In this document: positions 17,462 through 26,623 of the stretch, piece after piece | How positions within the stretch are numbered: position 1 is the first letter of the stretch | How the letters are laid out: each line of letters opens with the position of its first letter | Assembly: GCF_900110775.1 (NCBI RefSeq) | Contig: NZ_FOEP01000006.1 | Span: 1-64,000 of the forward strand | Length of the DNA stretch: 64,000 bases | Direction of reading: 5' to 3' | Source of the DNA: Thalassovita taeanensis | GTDB lineage: Bacteria; Pseudomonadota; Alphaproteobacteria; Rhodobacterales; Rhodobacteraceae | The notes under the pieces: generated by a model | Told to the model about the DNA's origin: nothing | Database searches by the model: none | Seen by the model: the letters and a program-made list of their open reading frames with translations, nothing else | Translations under genes and position numbers: made by a program

Positions 17462-17803
17462 TCAAACAACCGTCTGGGCATCCATCTCGTCATCGTCTGG
17501 CACGAGTTCACATTCAGGGTAAGGAGCGAGACTAACGACAAAACACTCAACAGCCTCTTCTTCGTCGGTGGCGGCACCGAAGAGAGTGACTATCCAAGGA
17601 TTATTCACGTCGCGCTTGTGCAGGGCGGGTTGCATCCATCGGTCAAGTTCTTTGATAACGTCATCCGCCTCTTCGCCGTCATCGCCCTGCCACGCCCCTT
17701 CCTCGTTGCGAACCATATCGAACACGTCTTCGAGAACATCCGCCGCAATCCATAATTGATAATCGGTCAGGCCGACCAAGTGAATTTCCATTGCTGCGTT
17801 CAT
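17462..17803 (-). CDS. small acidic hypothetical protein
   Basis: 113 residues beginning MNAAMEIHLVGLTDYQLW; GGGAGGT is ideally placed upstream of the ATG at 17801-17803. It is strongly acidic (many D/E, e.g. GDDGEEADDVIKEL and VPDDDEMDAQ). Strong acidity and small size recall DNA-mimic anti-restriction proteins and dosage-type inhibitors, but no family match is recognised. It lies just outside the four-gene defence operon and reads the same way. Confidence 0.55.
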   Translation of the reverse strand: MNAAMEIHLVGLTDYQLWIAADVLEDVFDMVRNEEGAWQGDDGEEADDVIKELDRWMQPALHKRDVNNPWIVTLFGAATDEEEAVECFVVSLAPYPECELVPDDDEMDAQTVV

Positions 17804-18247
17804 TAAATTACCTCCCTCGAAAATCCAGACATGCAGAAGCAAGGTAGTGAGAGTCGGAATTTCAGTCAAGTAATTGTTATTAAATAGTAATTGTAAAACC
17901 CGCTTGCGCTGATGTCACAGTCGCTAACCACGTCAAGGTCTAGAATTGTATCTGGCCAGATCAGCATCTCTGATGTCGCTCGATGGCACCAACAGATAAT
18001 GCGGTTCGTCAACGACCCCGCCTTTCTGATCCTCCACGGTCAATTAAAACAGCCCAACGAGGGCGTCGTTCGTCCACTGCGCCGCCGCCGTCGCGATTAG
18101 GCTGGCACACTGATCCCCTAAGCGGCTATTAGTGTTTCCCGATGTATTTTGAGATCGTCTGTGTCGCTCTTTGAGTTCCTACTGAAATCTAGCAAAACAT
18201 GGTGACATGAGGCATATCGGTGGAAATACTCCAATTCACCCCAAGCG
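17804..18247. other. intergenic stretch without a supported gene
   Basis: A 62-codon plus-strand frame at 17912-18100 ends in a run of arginines and lacks a ribosome site, so I do not call it. The rest is AT-rich and may hold the promoter of the acidic protein and the end of the defence operon transcript. Confidence 0.4.
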
Positions 18248-19198
18248 TTACAGAGATAGAACATGCTCTGCATCTTCTCTAGATAGCGCCACTGCATCAG
18301 ATAAATCCGCGTCAAATCTCACATTGTAGATCGGGGCTGACTCGTCAACTTGCGGAACGGGAATAGTAGAGGCCCGAAACACAGCCAGTGATGCGCCGTC
18401 AGGAAATACCGACAGTGGTAATGCGGAGGCGTAGATGTCTTTACCGCCTTTCTTTAAGCACTGATGAAACAAACGGCTACGGTCATCGACATCCTCAATC
18501 AGTTCCAATACTTCGTCCATCAGTTCACCGACAGTCATTCCCGAAGGCAATTCGGCCAAGAGAACCGAGCAAATATAGGAATTGAGACCGCTGCTGGGTC
18601 TGACTTGCTCCATAGAGAAACGGTGCAGCCTGCGTGCCTTTGTGGTCGCTTTTACTTCCAAAACATGGCTCTCGCCAAGAAAATCGAACTGCGCTGACTT
18701 AGCCAGACACCATGCTCGTGCGACCTTAATCGGATCATGCGAGCGGCGGATCACATGTAATTCCCCCCAGAGGCCAATCACGTCTTTGACGCTAGTTTCT
18801 AACCGACTGAAAATCTCGGCAAGCGTAATGATCTTTGATCGTATTTCCTGTGATGAGTGCGGTCCCTTCTCGGCTAGAAACGCCTCTTCAAGTAAGCGCA
18901 GGAATATGCGGACGAGGTCAGCGTCATCATCTTTGAAGCTGACCACAGTGAAGGTGCCAACTTGACTGCGTCCGCCCTCCATAGCAATTTCACATCGCCT
19001 CGCGAACTCGACTTCAACGTATTTCAGTTTAAGGTCCGGCTGCTCTTCGCCTTTCGTGGTTTCAAATAACAATGAAGGGTGGCCGTTCGCATCTATTGAA
19101 AACCACAGGTCTGACCGTCCATCTACATCCTGACCAAAAAGATGATCACACTCGTCCGGAAACCTCGCTATCAGACCGTTATATTTATCAAATAGCAT
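18248..19198 (-). CDS. PD-(D/E)XK-motif protein (DUF4420 family)
   Basis: 316 residues from the ATG at 19196-19198, which lies inside the end of the Z1 gene (overlap of 11 bases). The conserved block GLWGELHVI is at 142-150, and the nuclease-like core FDFLGESHVLEVKATT puts D172, E181 and K183 in the D-x(n)-E-x-K arrangement, followed by HRFSMEQVR. In related defence operons this family accompanies Z1 helicase and MutL/MORC ATPase and is presumed to be the DNA-cleaving component. It is the last gene of the operon. Direct proof of cleavage is not available from sequence. Confidence 0.85.
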   Translation of the reverse strand: MLFDKYNGLIARFPDECDHLFGQDVDGRSDLWFSIDANGHPSLLFETTKGEEQPDLKLKYVEVEFARRCEIAMEGGRSQVGTFTVVSFKDDDADLVRIFLRLLEEAFLAEKGPHSSQEIRSKIITLAEIFSRLETSVKDVIGLWGELHVIRRSHDPIKVARAWCLAKSAQFDFLGESHVLEVKATTKARRLHRFSMEQVRPSSGLNSYICSVLLAELPSGMTVGELMDEVLELIEDVDDRSRLFHQCLKKGGKDIYASALPLSVFPDGASLAVFRASTIPVPQVDESAPIYNVRFDADLSDAVALSREDAEHVLSL

Positions 19199-21392
19199 GT
19201 AGTTCACGCTCCACCCAAACCCTCTCACTTAGGTGTTCGGGGATATGAACAGCTAGCACTGGCACATCACTTAAGAGCCTGCCATTAGAAGTCTCCAGAT
19301 CGTATCGGTGAATTTGGAACGTGATTTGGTTGTTTGACTTAACCTTTCGGGCACCCGGATAGTTTGTGCGAGCGTTGCTACCTTGAAAAAGGTTCTTGAT
19401 CTTGGGTGGACTTTTTTCATCAAGCCCGCGTTTACCTACCACGTTCGACCAAGGTCCTGAAAATGCGTAGACGCTACATTGAATGTCGGGATCATCACCG
19501 ACTAGCTTCTCAAGCCCCAGCATGACGGCAGAATGCTGAATGCCATCGCTCGGATGCTTATAACGTATCTGGCCAATGTAGGAAATAATTTCGCGGATCG
19601 GAATGCAATCGCTAAAAGCCGGTATCACCTGCTGCTCATTCCAACCTTCCTGCGAAAACTTGGTGAACTGGAAGTCAGCGAGCAGTTGCTCAACAACTCC
19701 ACGGTTCTCACCAACTAACTCGGTATCATCGTAAGGGTATTCTGGAATAACCCAACCTTCGCGCCCTTTCGACTGATACATGTCTAGCAAAATTACGGAT
19801 CGTCTCGTCGGATTCAAACCCTGACTCAAATACCATTCTCGCCGCCAATCTTTGAGCTTACCGCCCGCCGATATATGTGCCGAAATTAATTGACGGACAG
19901 ATTCTTCGTGGACTACATAGTCTTCAAACGCCTGAATGTTTTCACTTGTCAGGTAGATGCGGCAAAGGCCCAAATAGCTCCTTTTATAACCGAAAAACCG
20001 GGCTCGCTGCTGGATATTGTCTGCGTTGCCAGCCCCGATTGAACGAGGCATGTATGAAACTGTCAGGCCTTCAACGGTGAAGCCCCTGTCAAGGCCGATG
20101 CCGCCAACAAGTATCCAACTGTAGTCACCCTTCCAATCAACCGTTGGTATTCTGTTCTTTGACCGGGTGTTGAGCTCTTCAATCGCAGTCTCAGAGATAG
20201 CATCATACAAGAAAGGTGAAATATCATCAAAACCGACACTGGTTGCATAAGTCTGCTTCAAACCATCAAAAGCATTCTGGAACTGAGCTAGAAGCTCGGC
20301 ACGTTCAGAGTGGTGCACATCATCCAAAATCGTAGCCCAGTCATCTTTAAGCTGCCGGGACCAGCGCGCAAACATTAAATGATCGTCCTTAGCAATTGCC
20401 GGATGAATCATCATCGAACGATTTTTGCCGTTCTGATCGTCATCTTCCTGCAAGCCGATTGCGACTCCAACAAAGAAATCTCTAAGGGCTTGCAAAAAAC
20501 TCTCGGGTGGAACTGTGGGACGATCATCACGATCAGGAACATCTGCCAATGGAATCAGTTCGATATATTTTTCGTTGCCTTCAATGAAGAACTCTTTGCC
20601 ACCAACGTAGTGTGCGCCCGGTGTCAGCACCGCACCAAAATCTGGAGAAAGAGCATCAATGCGGCTAATCAGCAACGGCGCTTGGGGTGTCGCAGTATAT
20701 AGCAGATAACTATGGTGAGGAAACTGCTCACGGAGTGCTGTTATTCGGGCGTAGGTGGTGCTTTCTTGCTCTTGCAGCGCCTTAGTATTCATGCCCGCCT
20801 GATCGCCCTCATCGTCGATTATAAGCGTTGGCACCTTCGACAGATCAACGCCGGAGAACAACTCAGCGAGGTTTCGAAGGTGGTCATGCTGCTTCATAGT
20901 CACAATCATCACAGTTCGCGCCCTCGGACTACCCCGTCGCCATTTTGCCAACTCACTCTTGACCCGGTCAATCTCGGCCTCTTGAAACCCCTTTTCTTTT
21001 GTTGTGAACAGCTTCCAATTCCGGTTGGTATCGACACCGAGGTCTTTTCTTAGTCTGTCGTAAGACTGCTCCACTAGGTTGTTTGTAGTGCCGGCTAAAA
21101 GAACAACAATTTGATAACCGTTGTCTCGCGCTAACGCAGAAAGGCCTGTGAAAGAGAGGGTTTTCCCGCTCTGAACATAACCAATGATGAGGCCAGTATT
21201 GTGGTCAGAAGGTGTCTTGGGATCAGCGCAACTACGCATGATCGCCATGGTTTCAGATACCAAGCTTTCTTTCTCACTATCAGAAAGTGATGTGTTTGAA
21301 CTGACAAGATCGGTAATCTCTGTCCCTTGAACCGGATACCATTCTGCACCAGTTTCTCGACGGCTAATCCTGATAATACCTTCGTCACTCAT
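19188..21392 (-). CDS. Z1-domain superfamily 2 helicase-like protein
   Basis: 734 residues from MSDEGIIRIS; the ATG overlaps the stop of the MORC-like gene. A helicase P-loop GYVQSGKT is at 71-78, the DEAD-box equivalent LIIDDEGD is at 190-197, and a Q-x-x-R type motif lies in NIQQRARFFGYK. The Z1 region sits between (WILVGGIGLDRGFTVEGL). The Z1 family is a helicase-like ATPase found almost only with MutL/MORC ATPases in restriction-like operons. It probably remodels or translocates DNA for the partner nuclease. Confidence 0.9.
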   Translation of the reverse strand: MSDEGIIRISRRETGAEWYPVQGTEITDLVSSNTSLSDSEKESLVSETMAIMRSCADPKTPSDHNTGLIIGYVQSGKTLSFTGLSALARDNGYQIVVLLAGTTNNLVEQSYDRLRKDLGVDTNRNWKLFTTKEKGFQEAEIDRVKSELAKWRRGSPRARTVMIVTMKQHDHLRNLAELFSGVDLSKVPTLIIDDEGDQAGMNTKALQEQESTTYARITALREQFPHHSYLLYTATPQAPLLISRIDALSPDFGAVLTPGAHYVGGKEFFIEGNEKYIELIPLADVPDRDDRPTVPPESFLQALRDFFVGVAIGLQEDDDQNGKNRSMMIHPAIAKDDHLMFARWSRQLKDDWATILDDVHHSERAELLAQFQNAFDGLKQTYATSVGFDDISPFLYDAISETAIEELNTRSKNRIPTVDWKGDYSWILVGGIGLDRGFTVEGLTVSYMPRSIGAGNADNIQQRARFFGYKRSYLGLCRIYLTSENIQAFEDYVVHEESVRQLISAHISAGGKLKDWRREWYLSQGLNPTRRSVILLDMYQSKGREGWVIPEYPYDDTELVGENRGVVEQLLADFQFTKFSQEGWNEQQVIPAFSDCIPIREIISYIGQIRYKHPSDGIQHSAVMLGLEKLVGDDPDIQCSVYAFSGPWSNVVGKRGLDEKSPPKIKNLFQGSNARTNYPGARKVKSNNQITFQIHRYDLETSNGRLLSDVPVLAVHIPEHLSERVWVERELHAI

Positions 21393-22953
21393 CTCTGGTT
21401 GGCCTCGATAATAGTTTCTTGAGAATTTCACTTGAATACTGACGGATAACGGCGGGATTGCTCTTTGCAAGTTCGGCCGCGATGACTTCCGATAGTGCCA
21501 TGCTAGCAGCGATACCAAGCACCGCAGATAATCCATCCGTTCCAAGGTTTGGGTATTGAGCCATGAAAGGATGCAACATCGCTAAACGTATGTCGATTTG
21601 GCGCGGATCGGGGTCTGCAATCGAGGGACGGTTTTGTATGGACAACCACTCACGCTCGCTTTCTGAATACGAAAGCTCAATCCTGACGATCCAAGGTTGA
21701 TCTCGGAATGAAAAGTTAAACGTGACGACTTCCTGCTCCGCTTGAGACAATGGTGGCGGAGCCGAAAATATGGGTTCTGAACTGCCGGGTTCTGCGGACA
21801 CAGCATCACTAACCGCAAAATCTTGTGCAGATAGGTTCTGGTGTTCAAATTGTTGAGCCGTGCCCTGAAGCGCAATGCTCGCTGTATGCCGGTTGTTTTT
21901 TGCATCCCTTTTGGTCGAGTAGTTGCGAACTTGTTGGAGCATCGGAAGGTCTTCAGAAGCAAGTAGTTTTCTCAGTTTCTTGAGGAATTCATCCTCGTTC
22001 TCTTCCCACTTGATGCCATCTTTGGTGTGGGAGACAAAGAACCCCTTCAGGTGGATTTCGCCAAACAGCCGCTGATATGCAAAGCTTGTTGAAGCACCAA
22101 AAATATCTTCTGGTCGATAGCTTTCGTCTGCGCTGCCAAGGATTAACCTGTCCCGTCTAAATATCGCGAGACCAGCCAACCTTGTGCTAGCTTTCTCACG
22201 AATTGCAACAAATCCTTTGGCAGACTTCCCATCACCCAAATCAAAGTCGACGTCACACTTCCATTCGATTTCCGGACCGTCAAAGTCTTTAAAGTGGGGT
22301 GCTGATAAAATCTTCGGCTCTTCGTAGGTCAACAATTCTTCATCAACATATAGTTCGACTTGCCCGCTCCGAATGAAAAGCCGATAGATGCTGGCGAGGT
22401 GTTCTTTGATCTTCCCAATAGTGCGCCCTTTGGGAAACCGCCTGATGTTTTCCAAGTGGATCTCGGTGTAGTGCTTGTCGTTGGCAACTGGCGACGAGAT
22501 GACATTCAGTTCTTCGATTGAATCATGGACGATCTTGTCAATGTCAAAAAATACGGCTCGCTCCGTGTTCTCGCCCAATGCACTAGAACGAACACTCCAA
22601 GTCGGCGCAAACCAAGACGCTGCGCTCTTCATTCCCATACCGAACTCAGATAGGCCACTGGCATTAGGTGGGATTTCAGCGGGCCGAAACGCACGCTGAT
22701 AGTCCGAAGAAGCTATTCCGGCCGCGTTGTCGCGCACAGTGATGCGGCTTTCAGCAGGCAAAAAGTCGATATCAATCCGAAGCTTGAACCTGCCACCAGT
22801 AACACTTTTCAGTTCTTTTCGATTGTCGATGCTACTCTGGATGGAGTTGTCAACGAACTCAGCGAGCGCGAACCAAGCCTTGTAGTTAAGGTGGGGTAGA
22901 ACCGAGAGAACGTTGACACCGGGTCTGATGTTTACTGATCTGATGCCCGACAT
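21385..22953 (-). CDS. MORC/MutL-like GHKL ATPase
   Basis: 522 residues with a clear N-terminal GHKL ATP-binding fold: N-box AEFVDNSIQ (E32, N36), D75-N-A-A-G79 lid motif, and GLSEFGMGMKSAA at 100-112. An S5-like transducer region follows. The last 150 residues form a helical, probably dimerising region. Prokaryotic MORC-type ATPases in restriction-like operons are thought to clamp DNA on ATP binding. One base separates it from the methyltransferase stop, and its own stop overlaps the Z1 start. Confidence 0.9.
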   Translation of the reverse strand: MSGIRSVNIRPGVNVLSVLPHLNYKAWFALAEFVDNSIQSSIDNRKELKSVTGGRFKLRIDIDFLPAESRITVRDNAAGIASSDYQRAFRPAEIPPNASGLSEFGMGMKSAASWFAPTWSVRSSALGENTERAVFFDIDKIVHDSIEELNVISSPVANDKHYTEIHLENIRRFPKGRTIGKIKEHLASIYRLFIRSGQVELYVDEELLTYEEPKILSAPHFKDFDGPEIEWKCDVDFDLGDGKSAKGFVAIREKASTRLAGLAIFRRDRLILGSADESYRPEDIFGASTSFAYQRLFGEIHLKGFFVSHTKDGIKWEENEDEFLKKLRKLLASEDLPMLQQVRNYSTKRDAKNNRHTASIALQGTAQQFEHQNLSAQDFAVSDAVSAEPGSSEPIFSAPPPLSQAEQEVVTFNFSFRDQPWIVRIELSYSESEREWLSIQNRPSIADPDPRQIDIRLAMLHPFMAQYPNLGTDGLSAVLGIAASMALSEVIAAELAKSNPAVIRQYSSEILKKLLSRPTRDE

Positions 22954-22954
22954 G

Positions 22955-24271
22955 CTATTCTGCTGCGACCGCGATAGCTGTGTCTAACTTCGGGACTTGC
23001 CCGTCTATCAAAGCGGAGAAGATACGTCGAACTACTTCCACATTCACAGCGTTGCCAAATGCCTTGTATGCACCGTTTTTGGTGTCCGGAAGATACCTTA
23101 AGTCACCCATGCTTTGCAGCCGACTACATTCACGAGGAGTCATGTAGCGCTGTTGCCACGCGACGATTGGAACTTGGCTTGTTGTCATCGCAATCAGCGA
23201 AGGCGCAGTATCAGTTCGCTTTACTCGGATACCACTTGCGCGGAACTGAACTATGTGTTGCCAGATATCGCGCGTCCCGCCTTTTATATTCCATTCCAGC
23301 TTCTGGAAGCTTGGTGGAAAAGAGCGAATTTTATCAAGCCATGGGTCAATAATATCCTGATGTTGAGCATAAAAGGCTCTATTCTTAATAATGAAGTCTG
23401 CTTTCCAACCGGGAAAGGTATCAAGTTTTGTGCAAGCATATCCTGGGAGTGATTTTTCTACCTGCTCCGGCTTTAACTGCTTAAGCTCTACCCCGAATGC
23501 TCCTCGATATTTCCCCAACCCTCTAAAGCCGAGCTTGTAAGGTGACTTACCTTCCAAGGGGTAATTTGCTCCAAACTCCATTGCCCAAATCGGGAAAGAT
23601 GGAAGTTCAACCTCTTCTGGAAAAGCCGCAATAAATTCCTGCCACACCTCAATGTAACGAAGATGATTTGGGTTTAACTTTAACGCATCTCTCGGGTCAT
23701 CGTCCAAAACAGACGAAATGGAAACCTCTGGTAATTTGGACGGCTTTGGCCAACTAAAATTTTTCAAGCCACCTTGGTTGAGCTTTGCCCCGACGATGAA
23801 GGCCCGCTCTCGCTTTTGTGGAACACCAAACATATGCGGCGACAATTTATCATGATCAATCTCGTATCCCACAGACTCAAGTCGCTCACAAATGGACCGC
23901 CAAGTCTCGCCGCCATTGTGGCGAACTAAGTTCGGCACATTTTCAATTATGAAAAACATAGGCTCCTTTTGGCGCAATATATCAACAACATAGTCAATGA
24001 GATTACCCCATTGAGGGCACTCTAAGCCCTTCTGATCACCGGCTTTCGAAAACGGCTGGCAAGGGAATCCTGCACACAAAACGTCGTGATCTGGGATCGA
24101 ACTGATATCGACGGCTCGGATATCACCATGCGGCTTGATACCGAAATTCTTGCCATAAAGTTCGGCAAGGCTCTCGTTTAACTCAGAAGCAAAAACACAT
24201 TCGGCACCAGTAGACGCTAAGGCCTGATGAAACCCACCGAGTCCGGCAAAAAGATCAATAAATTTCATCAT
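22955..24271 (-). CDS. DNA (cytosine-5) methyltransferase
   Basis: 438 residues with all main C5-methylase motifs: motif I FIDLFAGLGGF (4-14), catalytic motif IV GFPCQPFS with Cys71, motif VI ENV (110-112), PQKRER (151-156), motif IX TPRECSRLQ and motif X AFGNAVNV. The long stretch between PQKRER and motif IX is the target-recognition region; its target is not predictable here. It heads the four-gene operon and probably protects host DNA. The operon is poorer in GC than the chromosome to the right. Confidence 0.95.
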   Translation of the reverse strand: MMKFIDLFAGLGGFHQALASTGAECVFASELNESLAELYGKNFGIKPHGDIRAVDISSIPDHDVLCAGFPCQPFSKAGDQKGLECPQWGNLIDYVVDILRQKEPMFFIIENVPNLVRHNGGETWRSICERLESVGYEIDHDKLSPHMFGVPQKRERAFIVGAKLNQGGLKNFSWPKPSKLPEVSISSVLDDDPRDALKLNPNHLRYIEVWQEFIAAFPEEVELPSFPIWAMEFGANYPLEGKSPYKLGFRGLGKYRGAFGVELKQLKPEQVEKSLPGYACTKLDTFPGWKADFIIKNRAFYAQHQDIIDPWLDKIRSFPPSFQKLEWNIKGGTRDIWQHIVQFRASGIRVKRTDTAPSLIAMTTSQVPIVAWQQRYMTPRECSRLQSMGDLRYLPDTKNGAYKAFGNAVNVEVVRRIFSALIDGQVPKLDTAIAVAAE

Positions 24272-24362
24272 GTTATATCATTTCTGGCGGGCGAGTGGTG
24301 CACTTGAGTCAACCAACAGTTGCGGCATTGTATGAGGGGACAATATAGTATGCGTTCCCCGC

Positions 24363-24412
24363 GTCAACGCAACATGCTGGGTTTGTCAACGGATTTTTTT
24401 CGCACTGCGTTG
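24363..24412. promoter_or_regulatory. inverted repeat upstream of the methyltransferase operon
   Basis: TCAACGCA (24363-24370) and TGCGTTGA (24405-24412) form an 8-bp dyad about 90 bases upstream of the methyltransferase ATG. Between it and the gene the DNA is AT-rich enough for a promoter. A controller protein gene was not seen, so autoregulation by the methyltransferase or control by an outside factor would have to be assumed. Confidence 0.35.
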
Positions 24413-24494
24413 ATGTGGCGGTCTGCTCCACAACCTGCAATGCTTGTCTAACTGCCCCCTCTGGGTCAGCAGAGCGCCGCTCCAACGCTTTAGA

Positions 24495-24900
24495 CTACGC
24501 GGCATGGACAGCGGGCGCGTCGTAGCTCGTCAGTATGTTTGGGATCTCTGCACCGGCAGCACTTCCACCAGTTTCCAAAAATTCCAGCAGTGGAACGAAT
24601 TTCCTATTTAGGTAATCCCGGCGGGCAGCATAGGCTCCCCCGCCCTCATGGACCGCTTTCATTTTCGCCCAGAGGTTCGGTTCGACGAGACATCTGACAA
24701 CAAAACTTGGCAGCAACCTCTTTGTCACGGGGTTGGAAACAAACTCTGAACGCAAAGTTTGATAGACCAAAGTGCTCAACGAACCGCCTGTAGCAACTGC
24801 TTCGATAGTGTTTTTCAACACCAACGCACGGTCCAAGCGCTGCTCTGGAAGAGCCTCAAGATTGTTCAACAAGAGCACCCCCGTGGCGCGGCTTGATGTA
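24495..24900 (-). pseudogene. C-terminal remnant of an unidentified protein
   Basis: A frame encodes GVLLLNNLEALPEQRLDRAL and continues for about 120 helical residues, including FVVRCLVEPNLWAKM and YLNRKFVPLLEFLE, to a stop at 24495. It has no start of its own and begins where the neighbouring frame (the NotI-like fragment) breaks off, so the two may be parts of one gene or a fusion of remnants after deletion. The composition looks like real protein. Family not recognised. Confidence 0.4.
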
Positions 24901-25030
24901 GGTATTACCAACAAACGGGCAACGGGTCTGATCCGCGAACACGCGGCCTGCCGGATCGAGCGGCTCGAAGCCAAAAAATTCAGTTACTTGAAGTGCCACT
25001 CCGGCACATTCGAGTAGTGGGCACGGTTTA
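24856..25030 (-). pseudogene. possible N-terminal remnant of a NotI-like restriction endonuclease
   Basis: The frame reads CPLLECAGVALQVTEFFGFE, then ADQTRCPFVGNTYIKPRHGG, and stops at 24856. The spacing of TEFFGF and CPF-x-G followed by a Lys resembles from memory the start of the NotI family (IAEFFGH ... CPFL). Only some 55 residues remain, and the catalytic region is absent. It lies just upstream of the C5 methyltransferase operon, where a cognate endonuclease would be expected. Confidence 0.4.
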
Positions 25031-25156
25031 TCAAAAGAGAAATTACACCGTGTTATTGAGATCACCTTAATTAAACCGCGCACGCAATTGAGGCGCAAAA
25101 AAATGTGACCCCTTTTGCAGATGCTATTCAAGTGAGGTGCTGGAAATGGTAAACAA

Positions 25157-25480
25157 GTGGCACAATCAAAGCCCCTGCCGAAAGCCTGTCCAATTCTCGC
25201 AACCGCCGATCATAACACCCACCTAATTCAGTTGGTTTCCCTTGTTAGCGGAAACGATCTGGCAAAAGCGCATGGCTATGACGGTGTCACAGCACAGTGC
25301 CGCGCGTGGTGGCGGTCGATGGGTATCCGCCCCTTGCCGGGGCGTAAAAATGTGTATGATCCCGTGCAGGTGCGCCATTGCCTTAACCAGCAACAAGGAC
25401 TGATACCCAAAGAAGACGAAAGGGACGCCGCGCCCACGTCCCACGTCGAGCAAAGAAAGGCCCGCAAACGTGCCCAGTGA
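25157..25480 (+). CDS. small DNA-binding protein, excisionase-like
   Basis: 107 residues overlapping the integrase start by 11 bases. The core LAKAHGYDGVTAQCRAWWRSMGI then PLPGRKNVYDPVQVRHCL has the shape of a winged helix-turn-helix in which a short helix pair is followed by a wing and a final helix, as in excisionases and AlpA-like regulators. The tail is basic (EQRKARKRAQ). Position directly before a tyrosine integrase supports a recombination-directionality role, inferred and not shown. Confidence 0.55.
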   Translation: MAQSKPLPKACPILATADHNTHLIQLVSLVSGNDLAKAHGYDGVTAQCRAWWRSMGIRPLPGRKNVYDPVQVRHCLNQQQGLIPKEDERDAAPTSHVEQRKARKRAQ

Positions 25481-26555
25481 TAGCTTGCCCCCCGAAGTCC
25501 ATCGCGTGAAGGCAAAGCTGGCTGATGGCTCCGCGATGTTCTATTTCAGCTTGCGCGGGCGCACGGGGACGGGGTTCTACAAATCGCCGGAACGCCTCCC
25601 GCGTGAGCGGGAATTTCATGCCGCATACGTTGCAGCGATGGACGCCGCCTTGCCGAAATCGTCGAGCTATCTGACCTGTCACATGGTAGATGACTATATC
25701 GCATCCCCGAAGTTCCAGCGACTGAAATCTCGCACGCAAGCAGACTACCGGGTTTGGCTGGACCGCTTTTCAAAAGAGTTTGGAGCTGATCCCGCCGCGA
25801 TGTTTCAGGAATGGGAGTCGTTGGCGGAAGTCGAAGACTGGCGTGATCAATGGAGTCACAGCCCTAAACAATTTGACTACGCCGGGACCGTCGCCACGAT
25901 TTTGCTTAACTGGGGTGTGAGGCGCGGCAAGCTCAAGCGCCACCATTGCAGTTTCGAAAAGGTTTACAAGGCACATCGCGCCGCAATCATCTGGACGCAG
26001 CAACACATCGACCAGTTTCTGAAAACGGCGCCAGACCACATAGGGCGGGTTCTCATCGCTGCGACCGAGACCGGCCTGCGACCAGCCGATCTCGTGCAAC
26101 TCCGCCGCTTCAACGTCGAAACGCTGGAATCCGGCAATCGCCGTCTGCGCATCCCGACAGAGAAGCGCGGGGTGTTCGCCCACATTCCGATCACGCAGAA
26201 AATGGGGCAAATTATTGATTCCGTCCCCGAGGGTCAGGAGTATCTGCTCACAAACGCCAGCGGTAAACCGTGGACGGCACGATACGCATCACAGCGGTTA
26301 AGTGCTTACAAGAACCAAGCTGGTCTCACAGAGGATGCGCTGGGCTACAGTCTGCACCTGCATGATTGCCGGGGCACCGCGACGACGAAGCTCTTGGAGG
26401 CTGGCGCGGATGCGTTTCAGCTTGCGACCGTATTCGGCTGGAACCTGCGCTACGCCACTCAGATGATTGAAGTCTATGCAGTCGTCGGAGGTGACAAAAC
26501 CGACAAGATTCTCGAACTTTTTGCAAAGGCGGAAAAGAACGCCACCAGAACGTAA
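25470..26555 (+). CDS. tyrosine recombinase/integrase of the tRNA-Cys island
   Basis: 361 residues. Catalytic residues are visible: Arg204 in TGLRPADL, His298-Asp-Cys-Arg301 in LHLHDCRG, Trp in VFGWNL where many relatives have His, and Tyr336 in MIEVYAV. The N-terminal 150 residues form the arm and core-binding part. It ends only about 70 bases from the tRNA-Cys 3' end, the classical position for an integrase acting at a tRNA attachment site. It differs from the split integrase at 4.4-6.0 kb, so two elements have used this site. Confidence 0.9.
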   Translation: MPSDSLPPEVHRVKAKLADGSAMFYFSLRGRTGTGFYKSPERLPREREFHAAYVAAMDAALPKSSSYLTCHMVDDYIASPKFQRLKSRTQADYRVWLDRFSKEFGADPAAMFQEWESLAEVEDWRDQWSHSPKQFDYAGTVATILLNWGVRRGKLKRHHCSFEKVYKAHRAAIIWTQQHIDQFLKTAPDHIGRVLIAATETGLRPADLVQLRRFNVETLESGNRRLRIPTEKRGVFAHIPITQKMGQIIDSVPEGQEYLLTNASGKPWTARYASQRLSAYKNQAGLTEDALGYSLHLHDCRGTATTKLLEAGADAFQLATVFGWNLRYATQMIEVYAVVGGDKTDKILELFAKAEKNATRT

Positions 26556-26623
26556 TTGTAAAATGCCCTGTAAAATGGCTCCCTGTAAATCGGCCACATT
26601 ACGTCTAAGTCATTGAAAATAAA

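Noticed and set aside
17912-18100. 62-codon plus-strand frame
   Set aside because: No ribosome site, no family-like motif, ends in a run of arginines.
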